A model generated the notes under the pieces. That model had not been told where the DNA came from. It did no database searches and was given only the letters and a program-made list of their open reading frames with translations. A stretch of 64,000 nucleotides of DNA from Allochromatium tepidum (GTDB lineage Bacteria; Pseudomonadota; Gammaproteobacteria; Chromatiales; Chromatiaceae). Where the stretch lies: NCBI RefSeq assembly GCF_018409545.1, contig NZ_AP024563.1, positions 1,876,755 through 1,940,754 of the forward strand, in the 5' to 3' direction. Of the stretch, positions 41,047 to 52,666 are shown in pieces. The position numbers and the translations under genes are program-made. How positions within the stretch are numbered: position 1 is the first letter of the stretch; each line of letters starts with the position of its first letter.

Positions 41047-42482
41047 TACAGGTCGCTGCGGCTGTCGATCTCGCTCAGCGACACGCCGCGCAGGATGCCC
41101 TTGATGATGTCGCGGCAGGCTTCCTCGTGCTCGGACTCCCTGCCGCGCCGGGCATCGCTGAAGAAGCGCGCCAGCTCACGCTGATCCTGGGCGTTCAGCT
41201 CCTCGGTGAACCCCTTGGAACGGATCTCGCGGTCCGGCACCCGGTTCGGATCGTCCTCGTCGGCGGCCTGACGCCCATGCGCCCAGTTCATGGCGCGTGC
41301 GCTGTAGAGGATGATGCGATCGAGCAGCACGAAGGGAAAGCGCGGATTGGAGACCGGGCCGATGGTGTAGACGTACGTGTTGGGCGCGCGTTCGATGTCG
41401 AACTTGGCTAGTGCTTTGCCGCCGACCACGCCCAGAACACCGCCGACCACCCCCCCAAAGAAGGCGCCCGCGCCGAGCGAATGCCCGGCCGTCGCCAGAT
41501 CGATGGTGACGCCCGAGGCCGCGCCCGCCGCCATGCCGACCATCGCCAGCTGACGGCGCGACAGCCCGAGCGCCTGCCCCACGTCCTCCGAGAGCAGATC
41601 CTGACTCAGCACCGAATCGGGCGGCACGTTCCAGACGTTGTGCCGGAAGTTGGCGCGGATGTGCTCCTGGGCCTCGATCTCCAGCCGGCGCAGACCATCC
41701 TCGAACTCGGCCGTGATCTCGGCCTTGACCCGGTCGCGTCCGCTCTGAAAGATGACCTTACCGCTCTTGACCGTCTTCGACACCTTGTAGCTCAGCGCCT
41801 GCTTGAGCAGATCGAGGATGGTGCCCACGGCCTGATCGGTGCGCCGCTCCCAGTCGTGGGCGAAGGCGTCGATGGCCTCCTCGACCATCGGCTCCCAGCG
41901 CTGATCGATGCTCTTGAGCGCATTCAGCAGTCGCATACGCTCGTCATAGGTGGCGCGATGGGCGTTGAACTCGCGCACCGAGTTGAACGCCTTGCTCAGG
42001 GCATCGCGCCACTGATCCATGTAGCGATCCTGCTTGCTCAGATTGTTGAGGATCGCCATGCGCGGACGGCCGGTGAGTCGCAGCAGCTCGATCTCGACCC
42101 GATCCTTCTCCTTGATGCGCTTGGAGCCGTCGACCACCAGGATGATGCCGGCGCCCTCGGCGACTGGTTCCATCAGAGCCACGTCGTGGGCATAGAGCGG
42201 ATCGAGGCAATGGGCCTTGACGAAGGCGCTCGCCAGATTCGGACTGTCCTCGTGTGCCTGGAACCATTCCAGGATGGCGTTTGGGTTCTGGAAACCGGGC
42301 GTGTCGATGAACTCGATGACGGTGCGGCCATCGATCACCACCGGATAGACGTCGGACCGGGTCGTGGTGCCAGAACGCTTGTCGATCGGGATGCGGTCGT
42401 TCTCGGTCAGGGTCGCGACCACGGAGGACTTGCCCGCGTTCGGGTTGCCCATGATCGCCAGGCGTGGAATCTTCGCCGCCAT
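41046..42482 (-). CDS. DUF3482 domain GTPase
   Basis: A 478-residue P-loop GTPase with an Era/TrmE-type G domain. The G1 motif [10 protein letters not shown] lies at residues 12-21, G3 DTPGFQN near residue 61, and NNLSKQD stands at the G4 position in place of NKxD. The C-terminal DUF3482 region holds a glycine-rich hydrophobic zipper ([19 protein letters not shown] and [13 protein letters not shown], about residues 310-350), likely to insert into or touch the membrane. Stop-start overlaps (TGATG and TAATG types) tie it to DUF2868 upstream and bioA downstream. Function is not established; coupling argues that it works with the DUF2868 membrane protein. Confidence 0.9.
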   Translation of the reverse strand: MAAKIPRLAIMGNPNAGKSSVVATLTENDRIPIDKRSGTTTRSDVYPVVIDGRTVIEFIDTPGFQNPNAILEWFQAHEDSPNLASAFVKAHCLDPLYAHDVALMEPVAEGAGIILVVDGSKRIKEKDRVEIELLRLTGRPRMAILNNLSKQDRYMDQWRDALSKAFNSVREFNAHRATYDERMRLLNALKSIDQRWEPMVEEAIDAFAHDWERRTDQAVGTILDLLKQALSYKVSKTVKSGKVIFQSGRDRVKAEITAEFEDGLRRLEIEAQEHIRANFRHNVWNVPPDSVLSQDLLSEDVGQALGLSRRQLAMVGMAAGAASGVTIDLATAGHSLGAGAFFGGVVGGVLGVVGGKALAKFDIERAPNTYVYTIGPVSNPRFPFVLLDRIILYSARAMNWAHGRQAADEDDPNRVPDREIRSKGFTEELNAQDQRELARFFSDARRGRESEHEEACRDIIKGILRGVSLSEIDSRSDL

Positions 42483-44752
42483 CAGTCTTCTCCATCCTCA
42501 GTGGGCGGGTTCAACATCTCCAGACGCAGATAGGGATCGGCCATCTGGTCGATCTTAGATTGCCAGTCGCGATAGTCGAAGGTGCGCAGCGGCGGCAGAC
42601 GATCGTCGTCGTCCGGATCGCCGATCAGGGCCAGGAGCATCTGGGCCTGAGGACCGGCGGCGGCGCGCAGCTCGCGCAGGAAGACCAGATCCTCGGTGAG
42701 CGGCGGCTGAGAGCCGTCCTGGATCACGGCGATCCGGGGCGGCGGCGCCTGCCAAGCGCCCTCTTCGATCATGGACAGAGCGCGCGCCGTCATCTGGCTG
42801 CCGGCGCCGAAGGTCGCTTGGGCGCCCACGCGCCAGCCGCTGAGATCGCGCAGCAGTTCCTCCAGGCGCGGCCGGTCCTCGGGTTCGAGTATGTCGTCGA
42901 CGTCGACATGGACCAGGAGCAAGCAGGCGTCCGGGCTGTATTCGGGCGCGCCCGCGCGCGGGATGACCGGCGCTTGAGCGGGCGGCTCGGGTTCAGGTTC
43001 CGGTTCCGGCTCCGGCTCGGGTTCAGGTTCCGGCTCAGGCTCAGGTTCGGGCTCAGGTTCCGGCTCCGGCTCCGGTTCCGGCTCGGGTTCAGGTTCCGGC
43101 TCCGGCTCAGGTTCCGGCTCCGGCTCAGGTTCGGGCTCGGGTTCCGGCTCCGGCTCGGGTTCAGGTTCCGGCGCGGATACGAACTCCGAGTCCGCGTGCG
43201 GCTCCGACGTCCGGACGGCGGAAGTCTCGGCTTCGACAGTGGCGGCGGATACTGGAAGAACTTCGAGTTCAGGTTCAGGCTCGGACGCCGGTGTCGGCGG
43301 AGGTTCGGAGTCGAACGCCGCGCCATCGGGCACGGTTGGTTGCACCACGGGCGGCACGGGTATCGGCTTGAACTCGGGTGCGGGGAGCGGCTCCGGCTCG
43401 GCGGCGCGCGGTTCGGTCGGAGCCGTCTCGTCACGCTTCGGCGGCGGCTCATCGCGCCAGGGGCGACGACTGACGGGCGGTTCGCCGGCCTTCTTGATCT
43501 GTAGACCGGGACGCGGCTTGCCCGATCCCGGTGTGATCTCCGCCGGAATATGCATCTCCGGCCCCTGCCCCGTCTCACCGACATGGGTATCCAGACGCGG
43601 CGTGATCAGCCGGGCATAGAGCGCCTGGAGACGTCTATGGGTGAAGGTCAGATGCTTGAGCGTAAGATGCTGCGCGATGAGTGAACCGAACAGGAGCAAC
43701 AGACGCGGCAGCAGACCATAGGTGAAGACCGCCAGCACCAGGAACCAGCGCCAGGAACGCAGATGCTCGGGATTGGGCTTGAAGCCGGTCCCGATCACCG
43801 CCCACTGTTCCAGATAGACCCGCGATCCCTCGATCTGCTCCAGGGTCGGATAACCCGCCCCCTCGCCGAACAGCCAGCTCCAGGGCGCGGCGATCAGACG
43901 CACCAGGTCATAGATGGTCTGCGGATGCGCCGCCAGCGAGGTGCCCCAGCCGAAGGCGATGTCGGTGAACCATTCGAGCGTAATGGTGGTGAGGATGACG
44001 CCCAGATTGAAGGCGACACCGAATACTTGCAGTGGAATCAGCAGCGTCAGGATCGAGAGCGGCCCATAGACGCTGAAATGCGCCCGTACCAGCCCCTTGG
44101 TCGACAACGCGCGTTCGCGGATCTCCTGGGGCGAGCGCGCCAGATGCTGCTCCTGGAACCAGTGCGCGACCCGCTCCAGCGCCGGCTGGATCAGATGACT
44201 CAGCAGCCAGGATTCTTCGACACCGGCCTGACGGTGACGCAGCGAACGGCGCAGCCAGGTCCAGATGACCCCGACCGACAGCACGAACTGCACCACCACC
44301 AGCAGGAACACGAACCAGGGCACGCTGATGGGCAGATGCCCGTCGTAATCGAGCAGAGTCCTGGTCAGACTGATCCCGAGCACGAAGCCCAGCAGCGCCA
44401 GAATCCAGAATCCCAGGCGCTGGGCGTGCGCAAAGGCGGTGCCGGGCAACAGCGGCTTGAGTGCGGGATCCTCGTCGGCACGCCGAGCCTTGAGCCACAG
44501 ACGCAGACTCAGGCGACGATGTTTCGGGCTATGGGGCGCCGCGCCACCGAGTTCGCCTTCGATCCGTTCCAGATAGATCGCGCGATCGCGCTCGGCCAGC
44601 GTCTTGCGCAACGAGGGGCGCTCGCGTAGCTCGCGCTCGTCGGCGTCGAGGTAATACTCCAGATCGATGAGATCGGCGGCGGTCCAGTCCGCGACCTTGA
44701 CGGGCGTGCCTTCGGTGCGGCTCGAAGCGTCTGCTGAGTGTCGTGGATCCAT
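42482..44752 (-). CDS. DUF2868 membrane protein with Glu-Pro linker
   Basis: A 756-residue protein. A soluble N-terminus of about 110 residues is followed by helices [17 protein letters not shown] and [20 protein letters not shown], then two more around residues 255-290 and one near residue 380. Next is a Pro-rich region with about 31 tandem Glu-Pro units (residues ~527-590), a rigid spacer. A C-terminal domain of about 150 residues begins [19 protein letters not shown]. Its stop overlaps the GTPase start by 1 bp. The DUF2868/DUF3482 neighbourhood recurs in proteobacteria. Start at 44752 is preferred over GTG 44800. Function unknown. Confidence 0.85.
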   Translation of the reverse strand: MDPRHSADASSRTEGTPVKVADWTAADLIDLEYYLDADERELRERPSLRKTLAERDRAIYLERIEGELGGAAPHSPKHRRLSLRLWLKARRADEDPALKPLLPGTAFAHAQRLGFWILALLGFVLGISLTRTLLDYDGHLPISVPWFVFLLVVVQFVLSVGVIWTWLRRSLRHRQAGVEESWLLSHLIQPALERVAHWFQEQHLARSPQEIRERALSTKGLVRAHFSVYGPLSILTLLIPLQVFGVAFNLGVILTTITLEWFTDIAFGWGTSLAAHPQTIYDLVRLIAAPWSWLFGEGAGYPTLEQIEGSRVYLEQWAVIGTGFKPNPEHLRSWRWFLVLAVFTYGLLPRLLLLFGSLIAQHLTLKHLTFTHRRLQALYARLITPRLDTHVGETGQGPEMHIPAEITPGSGKPRPGLQIKKAGEPPVSRRPWRDEPPPKRDETAPTEPRAAEPEPLPAPEFKPIPVPPVVQPTVPDGAAFDSEPPPTPASEPEPELEVLPVSAATVEAETSAVRTSEPHADSEFVSAPEPEPEPEPEPEPEPEPEPEPEPEPEPEPEPEPEPEPEPEPEPEPEPEPEPEPEPEPEPEPEPPAQAPVIPRAGAPEYSPDACLLLVHVDVDDILEPEDRPRLEELLRDLSGWRVGAQATFGAGSQMTARALSMIEEGAWQAPPPRIAVIQDGSQPPLTEDLVFLRELRAAAGPQAQMLLALIGDPDDDDRLPPLRTFDYRDWQSKIDQMADPYLRLEMLNPPTEDGED
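42983..43171 (-). repeat. Simple-sequence tract encoding about 31 Glu-Pro units
   Basis: About 190 bp of a degenerate hexamer, GGYTCM on the forward strand (ggttca/ggctcc/ggctcg variants), code for (EP)n within the DUF2868 protein. The frame is never broken. Synonymous mixing of GAG/GAA and CCG/CCT codons shows it is not a fresh slippage product, although local identical blocks suggest past unequal exchange. Units added or lost as hexamers would change linker length without loss of frame. Confidence 0.9.
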
Positions 44753-44899
44753 GGCCTGTGGGTATCGTTGTAAGCAGCGAAATGCCGCGTCCGCCGGCAC
44801 GGACGCGGCCAGGAAGCCTGGATGATCCCACAGACGGGACTTCGATTCACGTACCTGGGATCCTGGCCTCCAGCCGCGCCTCGATGCGCTCCGGTCGCG

Positions 44900-46198
<1,299 letters not shown>

Positions 46199-46243
46199 TC
46201 ACGCTTCCGAAATGTATGAAGAGAAAGTTGATGATCGAGCCGC

Positions 46244-47440
46244 CTACGGCAAGGGACGTACATCCCAGCGCCCGTCGCCATACTCAAGGCGCTCTTCGCA
46301 ACCGAGTTCGTGCGGGTCCGGTTCGAGTCCGGGTAGCGTCTGGATCACGCGCCGCCCGGAGGCGCGCAGGGTCTCGACGGTCTCGCGCAGGGCCGGATCG
46401 TTCGACCAGGGCGCCAGGACGGCTCCAGGCTGACGATAGCGCTCTTCCAGCCCCCGGCCATGCTGGAGCAGCCCCTTGAGATCGGCACTGAAACCGACCG
46501 CCGGACGCGCCCGCCCGAAGACCTGCCCGATGTCGTCGTAACGCCCGCCGCGCGCGACCTCCAGCCCCCAGCCCGGCACGAAGGCGGCGAAGACCACGCC
46601 GGTCTTGTAGCGATAGCCGCGCAGTTCGGCCAGATCGTAATGGATCGAGACCTCGGGCAGCCAGTGATTGAGCTCCTCGGCCAGTCGGCGCAGATAATCG
46701 AGTGCCTCGCGCACCGGACGATCCGCCGCCGCCAGCACCTGGGCCGCCCGTTCCAGGGCGTCACTGCCGTTGAGTTCGGCCAGGGCCACCAGCATCCCGG
46801 CCGGCGAGCCGGTCAGCCCGAAGTCGCCGATCAGCGACTCGATCTCGGGAATCGCCTTGCGCTGGAGCGCATCGAACAGCACATGTTCCTGCACCGCATC
46901 GAGTCCGGCCTGACGCGCCAGTCCGCGATAGATCCCGACGTGCCCCAGATCCAGATAGGTCTCGGCGATCCCGGCCGTGCGCAGCGTCAAGAGCACCAGA
47001 CGCAGGATCTCGGTATCGCTCTCGATGCCGGCATGGCCATAGATCTCGGCCCCGAGCTGGAGCGGACTGCGGGTGCCGGCGAAGCCGTCCGGGCGCGTAT
47101 GCAGCACGGTGCCGAGATAGCACAGCCGGGTCGGCGCCTCGCGGCGCAGATGATGGGCGTCCATGCGCGCGACCTGAGGCGTCATGTCGGCACGCACGCC
47201 CAGCAGACGCCCGGTGAGCTGATCGGTGAGCTTGAAGGTCTGGAGATCCAGATCCTGCCCGGTGCCGGTCAGGAGCGAGTCCAGATAATCGATGAAGGGC
47301 GGAATGACCAGCTCGTAGCCCCAGCTCGCGTAGAGATCCAGCAGTTCGCGGCGCAGACCCTCGACGATCCGCGCCTGGGGCGGCAGGACTTCCTCGATGC
47401 CGGCGGGCAGCAGCCAGCGTTCCTCGTTCATGGATGACAT
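46244..47440 (-). CDS. hisZ: ATP phosphoribosyltransferase regulatory subunit
   Basis: A 398-residue paralogue of histidyl-tRNA synthetase catalytic cores that works with short-form HisG in the first step of histidine synthesis. ERWLLPAGIEEVLPPQARIV opens the protein. YGYELVIPPFIDYLDSLL and DMTPQVARMDAH are the class II synthetase-like motifs, and RGGRYDDIG stands near residue 310. The anticodon-binding domain of real HisRS is shortened. Two nearby ATGs (47440, 47431) are possible. hisG itself is not in the window. The DUF2065-hisZ-purA order is common in beta- and gammaproteobacteria. Confidence 0.95.
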   Translation of the reverse strand: MSSMNEERWLLPAGIEEVLPPQARIVEGLRRELLDLYASWGYELVIPPFIDYLDSLLTGTGQDLDLQTFKLTDQLTGRLLGVRADMTPQVARMDAHHLRREAPTRLCYLGTVLHTRPDGFAGTRSPLQLGAEIYGHAGIESDTEILRLVLLTLRTAGIAETYLDLGHVGIYRGLARQAGLDAVQEHVLFDALQRKAIPEIESLIGDFGLTGSPAGMLVALAELNGSDALERAAQVLAAADRPVREALDYLRRLAEELNHWLPEVSIHYDLAELRGYRYKTGVVFAAFVPGWGLEVARGGRYDDIGQVFGRARPAVGFSADLKGLLQHGRGLEERYRQPGAVLAPWSNDPALRETVETLRASGRRVIQTLPGLEPDPHELGCEERLEYGDGRWDVRPLP

Positions 47441-47487
47441 GATGGCAGTTGGACGGCAGAGTTTCGGGTTCGGTTGAACAGCGGGAT

Positions 47488-47670
47488 TCAGTTGACCAGA
47501 TACAGCAGTCCGAGACCCGAGATCATGCTGACGAGCCCGGCCAGACGCAGCGAGCGTTCGCTTTCGAGCGCGACCATCGCCAGCAGACGCCGGAAGCCGG
47601 CCGGACTGAGGAAGGGCCAGATCCCCTCGATGATGAACACGAGCGAGAGGGCGACCAGGATGTCATGCAC
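47488..47670 (-). CDS. yjeT: DUF2065 small membrane protein (YjeT-like)
   Basis: A 60-residue protein with two membrane helices: DILVALSLVFIIEGIWPFL and LRLAGLVSMISGLGLLYLV, separated by FRRLLAMVALESERSL. This is the DUF2065 pattern, and the gene occupies the usual place between hflC and hisZ/purA. The GTG at 47668-47670 is the start, as no ATG is in frame nearby. Function unknown; position suggests a link to the HflKC-FtsH complex. Confidence 0.92.
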   Translation of the reverse strand: MHDILVALSLVFIIEGIWPFLSPAGFRRLLAMVALESERSLRLAGLVSMISGLGLLYLVN

Positions 47671-47780
47671 GATGATGAAAGGATCCCGCGAAATTGATCG
47701 AGAGTGGCCCGGACCGTGCGACGGCCGGACACCGCCAAAGGGCGCTATCCTGTCAGACGTTGGGGTCTTTGTCCAATGCC

Positions 47781-47805
47781 GGAAGCCCCGCCTCCAGGGG
47801 CTTCC
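47781..47805 (-). terminator. Strong hairpin downstream of hflC
   Basis: GGAAGCCCC and GGGGCTTCC form a perfect 9-pair stem with a 7-base loop, 10 bp beyond the hflC stop on the reverse strand. No U-run follows, so it may be a processing or stability structure, or a partial terminator separating hflKC from DUF2065-hisZ-purA. Confidence 0.5.
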
Positions 47806-47815
47806 AGCGACTGGC

Positions 47816-48697
47816 TCAAGGCTGTCCGCTCGATTCGCGGAAGAAGCGGAAGAATTCCGAGTCGGGTTCCAGCACCATCACGCTGCCGCCCTGCCCGAAG
47901 CTCTCGCGATAGGCCGAGAGACTGCGATAGAAGGCGTAGAACTCGGGGTCCGCCGTGAAGGCCTTGGCATAGATCTCGGCGGACTGGGCATCGCCCTCGC
48001 CTCGGATCTCCTCGGACTCCTTGTAGGCCTCGGCGATGATGACGGTGCGCTGGCGGTCGGCGTCGGCGCGAATGCGCTCGGCGGCCTCGGCGCCCTTGGC
48101 GCGCAGGTCGCGTGCCACACGCTCGCGCTCGGCGCGCATCCGCTGGTAGACCGACTCGCTGACCTCGGGCGGCAGGTCGATCTTCTTGACCCGCACGTCG
48201 ACGACCTCGACACCCAGATCGGCCGCGTTGGCGTTGACGTTCTTGGTCAGGGCCTCCATCAGCGCCAGCCGGTCGTCCGAGACCACTTCCTGGATGGTGC
48301 GCTTACCGAACTCGTCGCGCAGACTGGTGTTGATGCGCTCGGAGAGCAGTCGGCTGGTGCGCGCATTGTTGCCGCCGGTCGAACGCAGGAACTGCGCCGG
48401 CTGCGCAATGCGCCACTTGGCGTAGGAATCGACGATCACGTCCTTCTTCTCGATCGTCAGGAAGCGCTCGGGTTGCGAATCGAGCGTCTGCAGGCGCCGG
48501 TCGAACTTGCGGATCTGATTGATGATCGGGATCTTCAAGTGAAGCCCAGGCGCATAGGTGTCGGAGACGATCTCACCCAGACGCAGCTTGAGCGCCACCT
48601 CGTACTCGCGCACCACGAAGGTGAAGCTGGAGAAGAAGATCGCCACCGCCGCCAGACCGATCGGCAGCCAGGTCTTGATCCGGTTGGACTGAGTCAT
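47816..48697 (-). CDS. hflC: HflC, modulator of FtsH protease
   Basis: A 293-residue SPFH/stomatin-family protein with one N-terminal helix (WLPIGLAAVAIFFSSFTFVV) and a periplasmic SPFH domain. The text VVREYEVALKLRLGEIV and PGLHLKIPIINQIRKFDRRL is typical. A coiled coil rich in charged residues (RMRAERERVARDLRAKGAE) and a C-terminal tail follow. With HflK it forms a large membrane cage around FtsH. The ATG overlaps the hflK stop as TGATG, so the two are made in equal amounts. Confidence 0.97.
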   Translation of the reverse strand: MTQSNRIKTWLPIGLAAVAIFFSSFTFVVREYEVALKLRLGEIVSDTYAPGLHLKIPIINQIRKFDRRLQTLDSQPERFLTIEKKDVIVDSYAKWRIAQPAQFLRSTGGNNARTSRLLSERINTSLRDEFGKRTIQEVVSDDRLALMEALTKNVNANAADLGVEVVDVRVKKIDLPPEVSESVYQRMRAERERVARDLRAKGAEAAERIRADADRQRTVIIAEAYKESEEIRGEGDAQSAEIYAKAFTADPEFYAFYRSLSAYRESFGQGGSVMVLEPDSEFFRFFRESSGQP

Positions 48698-49857
48698 CAG
48701 CGCACCCTCCGCTCACGATCGACCGCCCGCAGCGGCGGATCGACCCGTTCGGGCAGTGCCGGGAGGCCGTTGAGGACCGACTGAGCCGGCGGCTCGGGCG
48801 GAGTCTGGGTCTGCGACTGCTTCATGAGCTGATCGATGGGGAGATACATGAGACTGTTGGCGCCTTCGGTCACGTCGACCACCACCTTGCCGTTCTTGCC
48901 CAGCACCTCTTCCATCGTCTCCAGATAGAGACGCTGACGGGTCACTTCGGGCGCCTTGCCGTACTCGGCGAGCACGGCGGTGAAGCGCGCGGCCTCACCC
49001 TCGGCGGAGGCGATCACACGATCACGATAGGCCTTGGCGTCGGCGAGGATGCGCGCGGCATTGCCTCGGGCATTGGGCAGCACCTCGTTGGAGTAGGCCT
49101 CGGCCTGATTCTCCAGCCGCTCCTTGTCCTCACGCGCCTTGATGGCGTCGTCGAAGGCGGCCTTGACCTGCTCGGGCGGCTTGGCCGGCTGCATGTTGAC
49201 CGAGGTCACGATCAGACCGGTCTTGTAGCGGTCCATCAGATCCTGGATGCGCTCCTTGATGGTGACGGCCACGGCGCCACGGCCCTCGGTCATGACGAAG
49301 TCGAGCTTGCTCTGACCGATGACCACGCGCACCACGGTGATGGTGGCGTCGTTGAGCGTGCGCTCGGGATCCTGGTCCTGGAACAGATAGTCGGCCGCGT
49401 CCTGGATGCGCGACTGGACCGTCAGCTCGACCTCGACGATGTTCTCGTCCTGGGTGAGCATGGCGGCGCGATGGGTCAGGGTCGAGATCTCATCGACATT
49501 GACCTTGACCACGGACTCGATCGGTGCCGGGATGTGCCAGTGCGGCCCCGGCACCGTGGTATCGACATAGCGCCCGAAGCGCATCACCACGCCGCGTTCG
49601 GCGGGTTCGACGATGTAGATGCCGGTCGCCAGCCAGATGACGACCAGGACAGCGACGATGACGCCGATGACCTTGGTGCTGAGATGAGCGCCGCCTCCCG
49701 GACGTCCGCCGCCGGGCGGCTGGCTGCCGCCGAACAGACCGCCGAGCCGCTCCTGGAGCTTGCGCACCACTTCGTCGAGATCGGGCGGGCCTTGCTCGCC
49801 GCCGCCCTTGCCGCTCCAGGGGTCTTTCTGACCGCCACCTGGTTCATTCCAGGCCAT
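48697..49857 (-). CDS. hflK: HflK, modulator of FtsH protease
   Basis: A 386-residue SPFH-family partner of HflC. The N-terminus is Gly/Pro-rich and cytoplasmic (AWNEPGGGQKDPWSGKGGG), then comes DEVVRKLQERLGGLFGG, then the membrane helix VIGVIVAVLVVIWLATGIYI near residues 61-80. The SPFH domain includes AERGVVMRFGRYVDTTVPGP. A coiled coil (residues 245-300) follows. The C-terminus is Pro-rich. It lies 99 bp after hflX in the conserved hfq-hflX-hflK-hflC order. Confidence 0.97.
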   Translation of the reverse strand: MAWNEPGGGQKDPWSGKGGGEQGPPDLDEVVRKLQERLGGLFGGSQPPGGGRPGGGAHLSTKVIGVIVAVLVVIWLATGIYIVEPAERGVVMRFGRYVDTTVPGPHWHIPAPIESVVKVNVDEISTLTHRAAMLTQDENIVEVELTVQSRIQDAADYLFQDQDPERTLNDATITVVRVVIGQSKLDFVMTEGRGAVAVTIKERIQDLMDRYKTGLIVTSVNMQPAKPPEQVKAAFDDAIKAREDKERLENQAEAYSNEVLPNARGNAARILADAKAYRDRVIASAEGEAARFTAVLAEYGKAPEVTRQRLYLETMEEVLGKNGKVVVDVTEGANSLMYLPIDQLMKQSQTQTPPEPPAQSVLNGLPALPERVDPPLRAVDRERRVR

Positions 49858-49956
49858 AGCTTCTCCGTCTTTCTATTCAGAAGTTTCATCGATCGATGGC
49901 CCCGATTGTACGGGAGCCGGTCCGATCACGGCAAACGCGCCGCTTGGATCTTCGAT

Positions 49957-51297
49957 TCAGCCGATCAGCGACGTGCGCGCCCGCAGACGTTCCAGATCCA
50001 CGCGCGCGATCTCACAGCGCAGTTCCCAGCCGCCCGAGTCGAGCGGGCGATCCTCGATCACGCGCGCATGCCGGTAGAGCCAGGCGCGTCGCTGTCCATC
50101 GGTGGCGGCCAGATCGAAGGTCTCGATCAGGCGCTCGCCGCCGGTCAGTTCGATCAGCGCCTGATGCAGCAGCTCCATGCCCTCGCCGGTGCGTGCCGAG
50201 ACCCAGACCCGCACCGGACGTCCCTCGGCGTCGCGCTCCAGACGCGCCGTCTCGCCCTCCAGCCGGTCGATCTTGTTGAAGACCTCCAGCCGGGGCCGCT
50301 CGTGGCTGCCGATCTCGGCGAGCACGGTCTCGACATCGGCCATCAGGCGCGGTCGATTGGCCGCCGCCGCGTCGATCACGTGCAGCAGCAGGCCGGCGCC
50401 GCGTGTCTCCTCCAGCGTCGAGCGGAAGGCGGCGACCAGCTCGTGCGGCAGTCGGCTGACGAAGCCGACGGTATCGGCCAGCAGCACATGACTGCCGCTG
50501 GGCAGATCCAGACGACGCAGGGTCGGATCCAGGGTCGCGAACAGTTGATCGGCTTCAAAGACCCCGGCCTCGGTCAGCCGATTGAACAGGGTCGACTTGC
50601 CGGCATTGGTATAGCCGACCAGCGAGACCACCGGCAGCTCGGCCTTGGCGCGCGCCTTGCGCCCCTGGGCACGCCGGCCCTCGATGCGCTGGAGCCGGCG
50701 CTCCAGCATGGCCACGCGCGTGGCCAGCAGCCGCCGGTCGGTTTCCAACTGGGTCTCGCCCGGACCGCGCAGACCGATGCCGCCCTTCTGACGCTCAAGG
50801 TGAGTCCAGCCGCGCACCAGCCGGGTCGAGAGGTGCTTGAGCTGGGCCAGTTCGACCTGGAGCTTGCCCTCGAAGGAACGCGCGCGCTGGGCGAAGATGT
50901 CGAGGATCAGGCCGGAACGGTCGATCACCCGGCATTGCAGCAGGCGCTCCAGGTTGCGTTCCTGGGCCGGACTGAGCGGATGGTTGAAGATGACCAGCTC
51001 GGCCTCGGTGGCCGCGACCAGCGCCTTGAGTTCCTCGGCCTTGCCGGAGCCGATGAACAGCCGTGCGTCGGGCGTGGCGCGCGAGCCGCCGAGGCTCCCC
51101 ACGACCTCGGCGCCGGCGGCCTGGGCGAGCAGGACGAACTCTTCACGCTCATCGGCCTCGCTCGCCGGTCCGCGTCCGATGTCGAGATCGACCAGCACCG
51201 CCCGCTCACCGGCCTTGGGTCGCTCGAAGACGAGCGACGGGCCGACGGCGACGGGTCGGGCTTCGACGACCGGAGCCGCTACGGATGTCTCGCTCAA
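49957..51297 (-). CDS. hflX: GTPase HflX (ribosome rescue)
   Basis: A 446-residue GTPase that binds the large ribosomal subunit and splits stalled ribosomes under stress. The N-terminal HflX domain ([15 protein letters not shown] near residue 79; [17 protein letters not shown] near residue 98) precedes a coiled segment. The G domain has G1 [14 protein letters not shown] near residue 227, G3 [10 protein letters not shown] and G4 NKID. Length matches E. coli (426) with a short extra tail. Its start overlaps the hfq stop by 4 bp (ATGA), so translation is coupled. Confidence 0.97.
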   Translation of the reverse strand: MSETSVAAPVVEARPVAVGPSLVFERPKAGERAVLVDLDIGRGPASEADEREEFVLLAQAAGAEVVGSLGGSRATPDARLFIGSGKAEELKALVAATEAELVIFNHPLSPAQERNLERLLQCRVIDRSGLILDIFAQRARSFEGKLQVELAQLKHLSTRLVRGWTHLERQKGGIGLRGPGETQLETDRRLLATRVAMLERRLQRIEGRRAQGRKARAKAELPVVSLVGYTNAGKSTLFNRLTEAGVFEADQLFATLDPTLRRLDLPSGSHVLLADTVGFVSRLPHELVAAFRSTLEETRGAGLLLHVIDAAAANRPRLMADVETVLAEIGSHERPRLEVFNKIDRLEGETARLERDAEGRPVRVWVSARTGEGMELLHQALIELTGGERLIETFDLAATDGQRRAWLYRHARVIEDRPLDSGGWELRCEIARVDLERLRARTSLIG

Positions 51298-51545
51298 TGC
51301 GCCTCCGGCTCGGCGCCGTCGGCGTCGCTCGTCGGCAGCCGGACGTTGCGTGCCGGGACCACGGTCGAGATGGCATGCTTGTAGATCATCTGGCTGACGT
51401 TGTTCTTGAGCAGCACCACGAACTGGTCGAACGACTCGATCTGGCCCTGAAGCTTGATGCCGTTGACCAGGAAGATGGAGACCGGAACGCGCTCCTTCCG
51501 TAGAGCGTTGAGAAAGGGATCTTGAAGACTCTGTCCCTTGGACAT
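51294..51545 (-). CDS. hfq: RNA chaperone Hfq
   Basis: An 83-residue Sm-like protein that forms a hexamer and pairs small RNAs with mRNA targets. [20 protein letters not shown] starts the fold. Sm1 is [20 protein letters not shown] and Sm2 is [10 protein letters not shown], both intact. The C-terminal tail is short ([18 protein letters not shown]). AAGGAG precedes the ATG by about eight bases. It lies 140 bp downstream of miaA and starts the hflX-hflK-hflC run. Confidence 0.98.
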   Translation of the reverse strand: MSKGQSLQDPFLNALRKERVPVSIFLVNGIKLQGQIESFDQFVVLLKNNVSQMIYKHAISTVVPARNVRLPTSDADGAEPEAH

Positions 51546-51685
51546 GAGGTTGGCTCCTTGTTGTTGTGGATGAAGCAGTGTGCCCGGCTGAAAACCGCCT
51601 CGATCTCGGGTCGCGAGATCGGGCCGAATGCGGATGGGTGGTGGCAGCCGGGACGAACCACTGCTCCGCGCAAGACGTTCAAGTG

Positions 51686-52663
51686 TCAGCTCGTCGAACC
51701 TGTCGGCTGTCTCTCAGACTCGATTGCGCACTCGATGATTGTGAGTGCCGCCGTCAATGGATCAGGTTCATCGTCGAGCCAGTGACAGTCGGATTCGGCA
51801 CGCAGCCAGGTCATCTGCCGCTTGGCGAGCTGACGGGTGGCGATGATGCCGCGTTGCACCATGTCTTCCCAAGTGCTTTCGCCGAGCAGATAGTTCAAGA
51901 CCTGCCGGTAGCCGACGCAGCGCATCGCGGGGAGATCGGGCGTCAGATCGCCGCGCGCCCAGAGCCGAGAGACCTCGTCGACCAGGCCAAGTTCCAGCAT
52001 GACGCGAAAGCGGCGCTCGATGCGGGCGTGCAGTATGGCGCGATCGCTCGGTGCGCGCGCGAGTTTCAGTAGCCTGAACGGCAGGGCCTCGTGCTCGGCG
52101 TCGCGGATCAGGTCACTCATGGCCCGTCCGCTGAGTGCCTGGACCTCGAGCGCGCGCTGGATGCGCTGGGGGTCGTTGGGATGGATGCGGGCGGCGGCGT
52201 CCGGGTCGAGTTCCGCCAGACGTGCGTGCATGGCGGACCAGCCGAGGCGCTCGGCCTCGGCTTCCAGCGCGGCGCGCACCTCGGCATCGGCGCTCGGCAG
52301 TCGGGCCAGCCCCTGTTGCAGGGCGCGAAAATAGAGCATGGTGCCGCCGACGAGCAGCGGAATGCGTCCGCGTGCGCTGATTTCGGTCATCGCCGCGATC
52401 GCGTCCTCGCGGAAGCGCGCGGTCGAGTAGGACTCGGTCGGGTCGAGGATGTCGATCAGGCGATGCGGGGCGTGCGCCAGGATCTCGGGTCCGGGCTTGG
52501 CGGTGCCGATGTCCAGACCGCGATAGATCATGGCCGAGTCGACGCTGATGATCTCGCACGGCAGACGCTCGACCAACCGGATCGCCAGATCGGTCTTGCC
52601 CGAGGCGGTCGGGCCCATGAGCAGGATCGCCCAGGGGCGGGTGTCGGATGTCGGGTCGGTCAA
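51686..52663 (-). CDS. miaA: tRNA dimethylallyltransferase
   Basis: A 325-residue enzyme that transfers dimethylallyl to A37 of tRNAs reading codons that begin with U, the first step to ms2i6A. The P-loop [14 protein letters not shown] lies near residues 17-30. [16 protein letters not shown] near residue 41, [19 protein letters not shown] near residue 67 and the block [14 protein letters not shown] near residue 245 are characteristic. The start is read as TTG at 52663, 3 bp after the mutL stop; the ATG at the P-loop itself would delete the first strand. Order mutL-miaA-hfq is conserved. Confidence 0.96.
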   Translation of the reverse strand: MTDPTSDTRPWAILLMGPTASGKTDLAIRLVERLPCEIISVDSAMIYRGLDIGTAKPGPEILAHAPHRLIDILDPTESYSTARFREDAIAAMTEISARGRIPLLVGGTMLYFRALQQGLARLPSADAEVRAALEAEAERLGWSAMHARLAELDPDAAARIHPNDPQRIQRALEVQALSGRAMSDLIRDAEHEALPFRLLKLARAPSDRAILHARIERRFRVMLELGLVDEVSRLWARGDLTPDLPAMRCVGYRQVLNYLLGESTWEDMVQRGIIATRQLAKRQMTWLRAESDCHWLDDEPDPLTAALTIIECAIESERQPTGSTS

Positions 52664-52666
52664 GGT

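Noticed and set aside
42983..43171. CRISPR array or other spaced repeat
   Set aside because: The repeat is a contiguous degenerate hexamer inside a coding frame, with no spacers.
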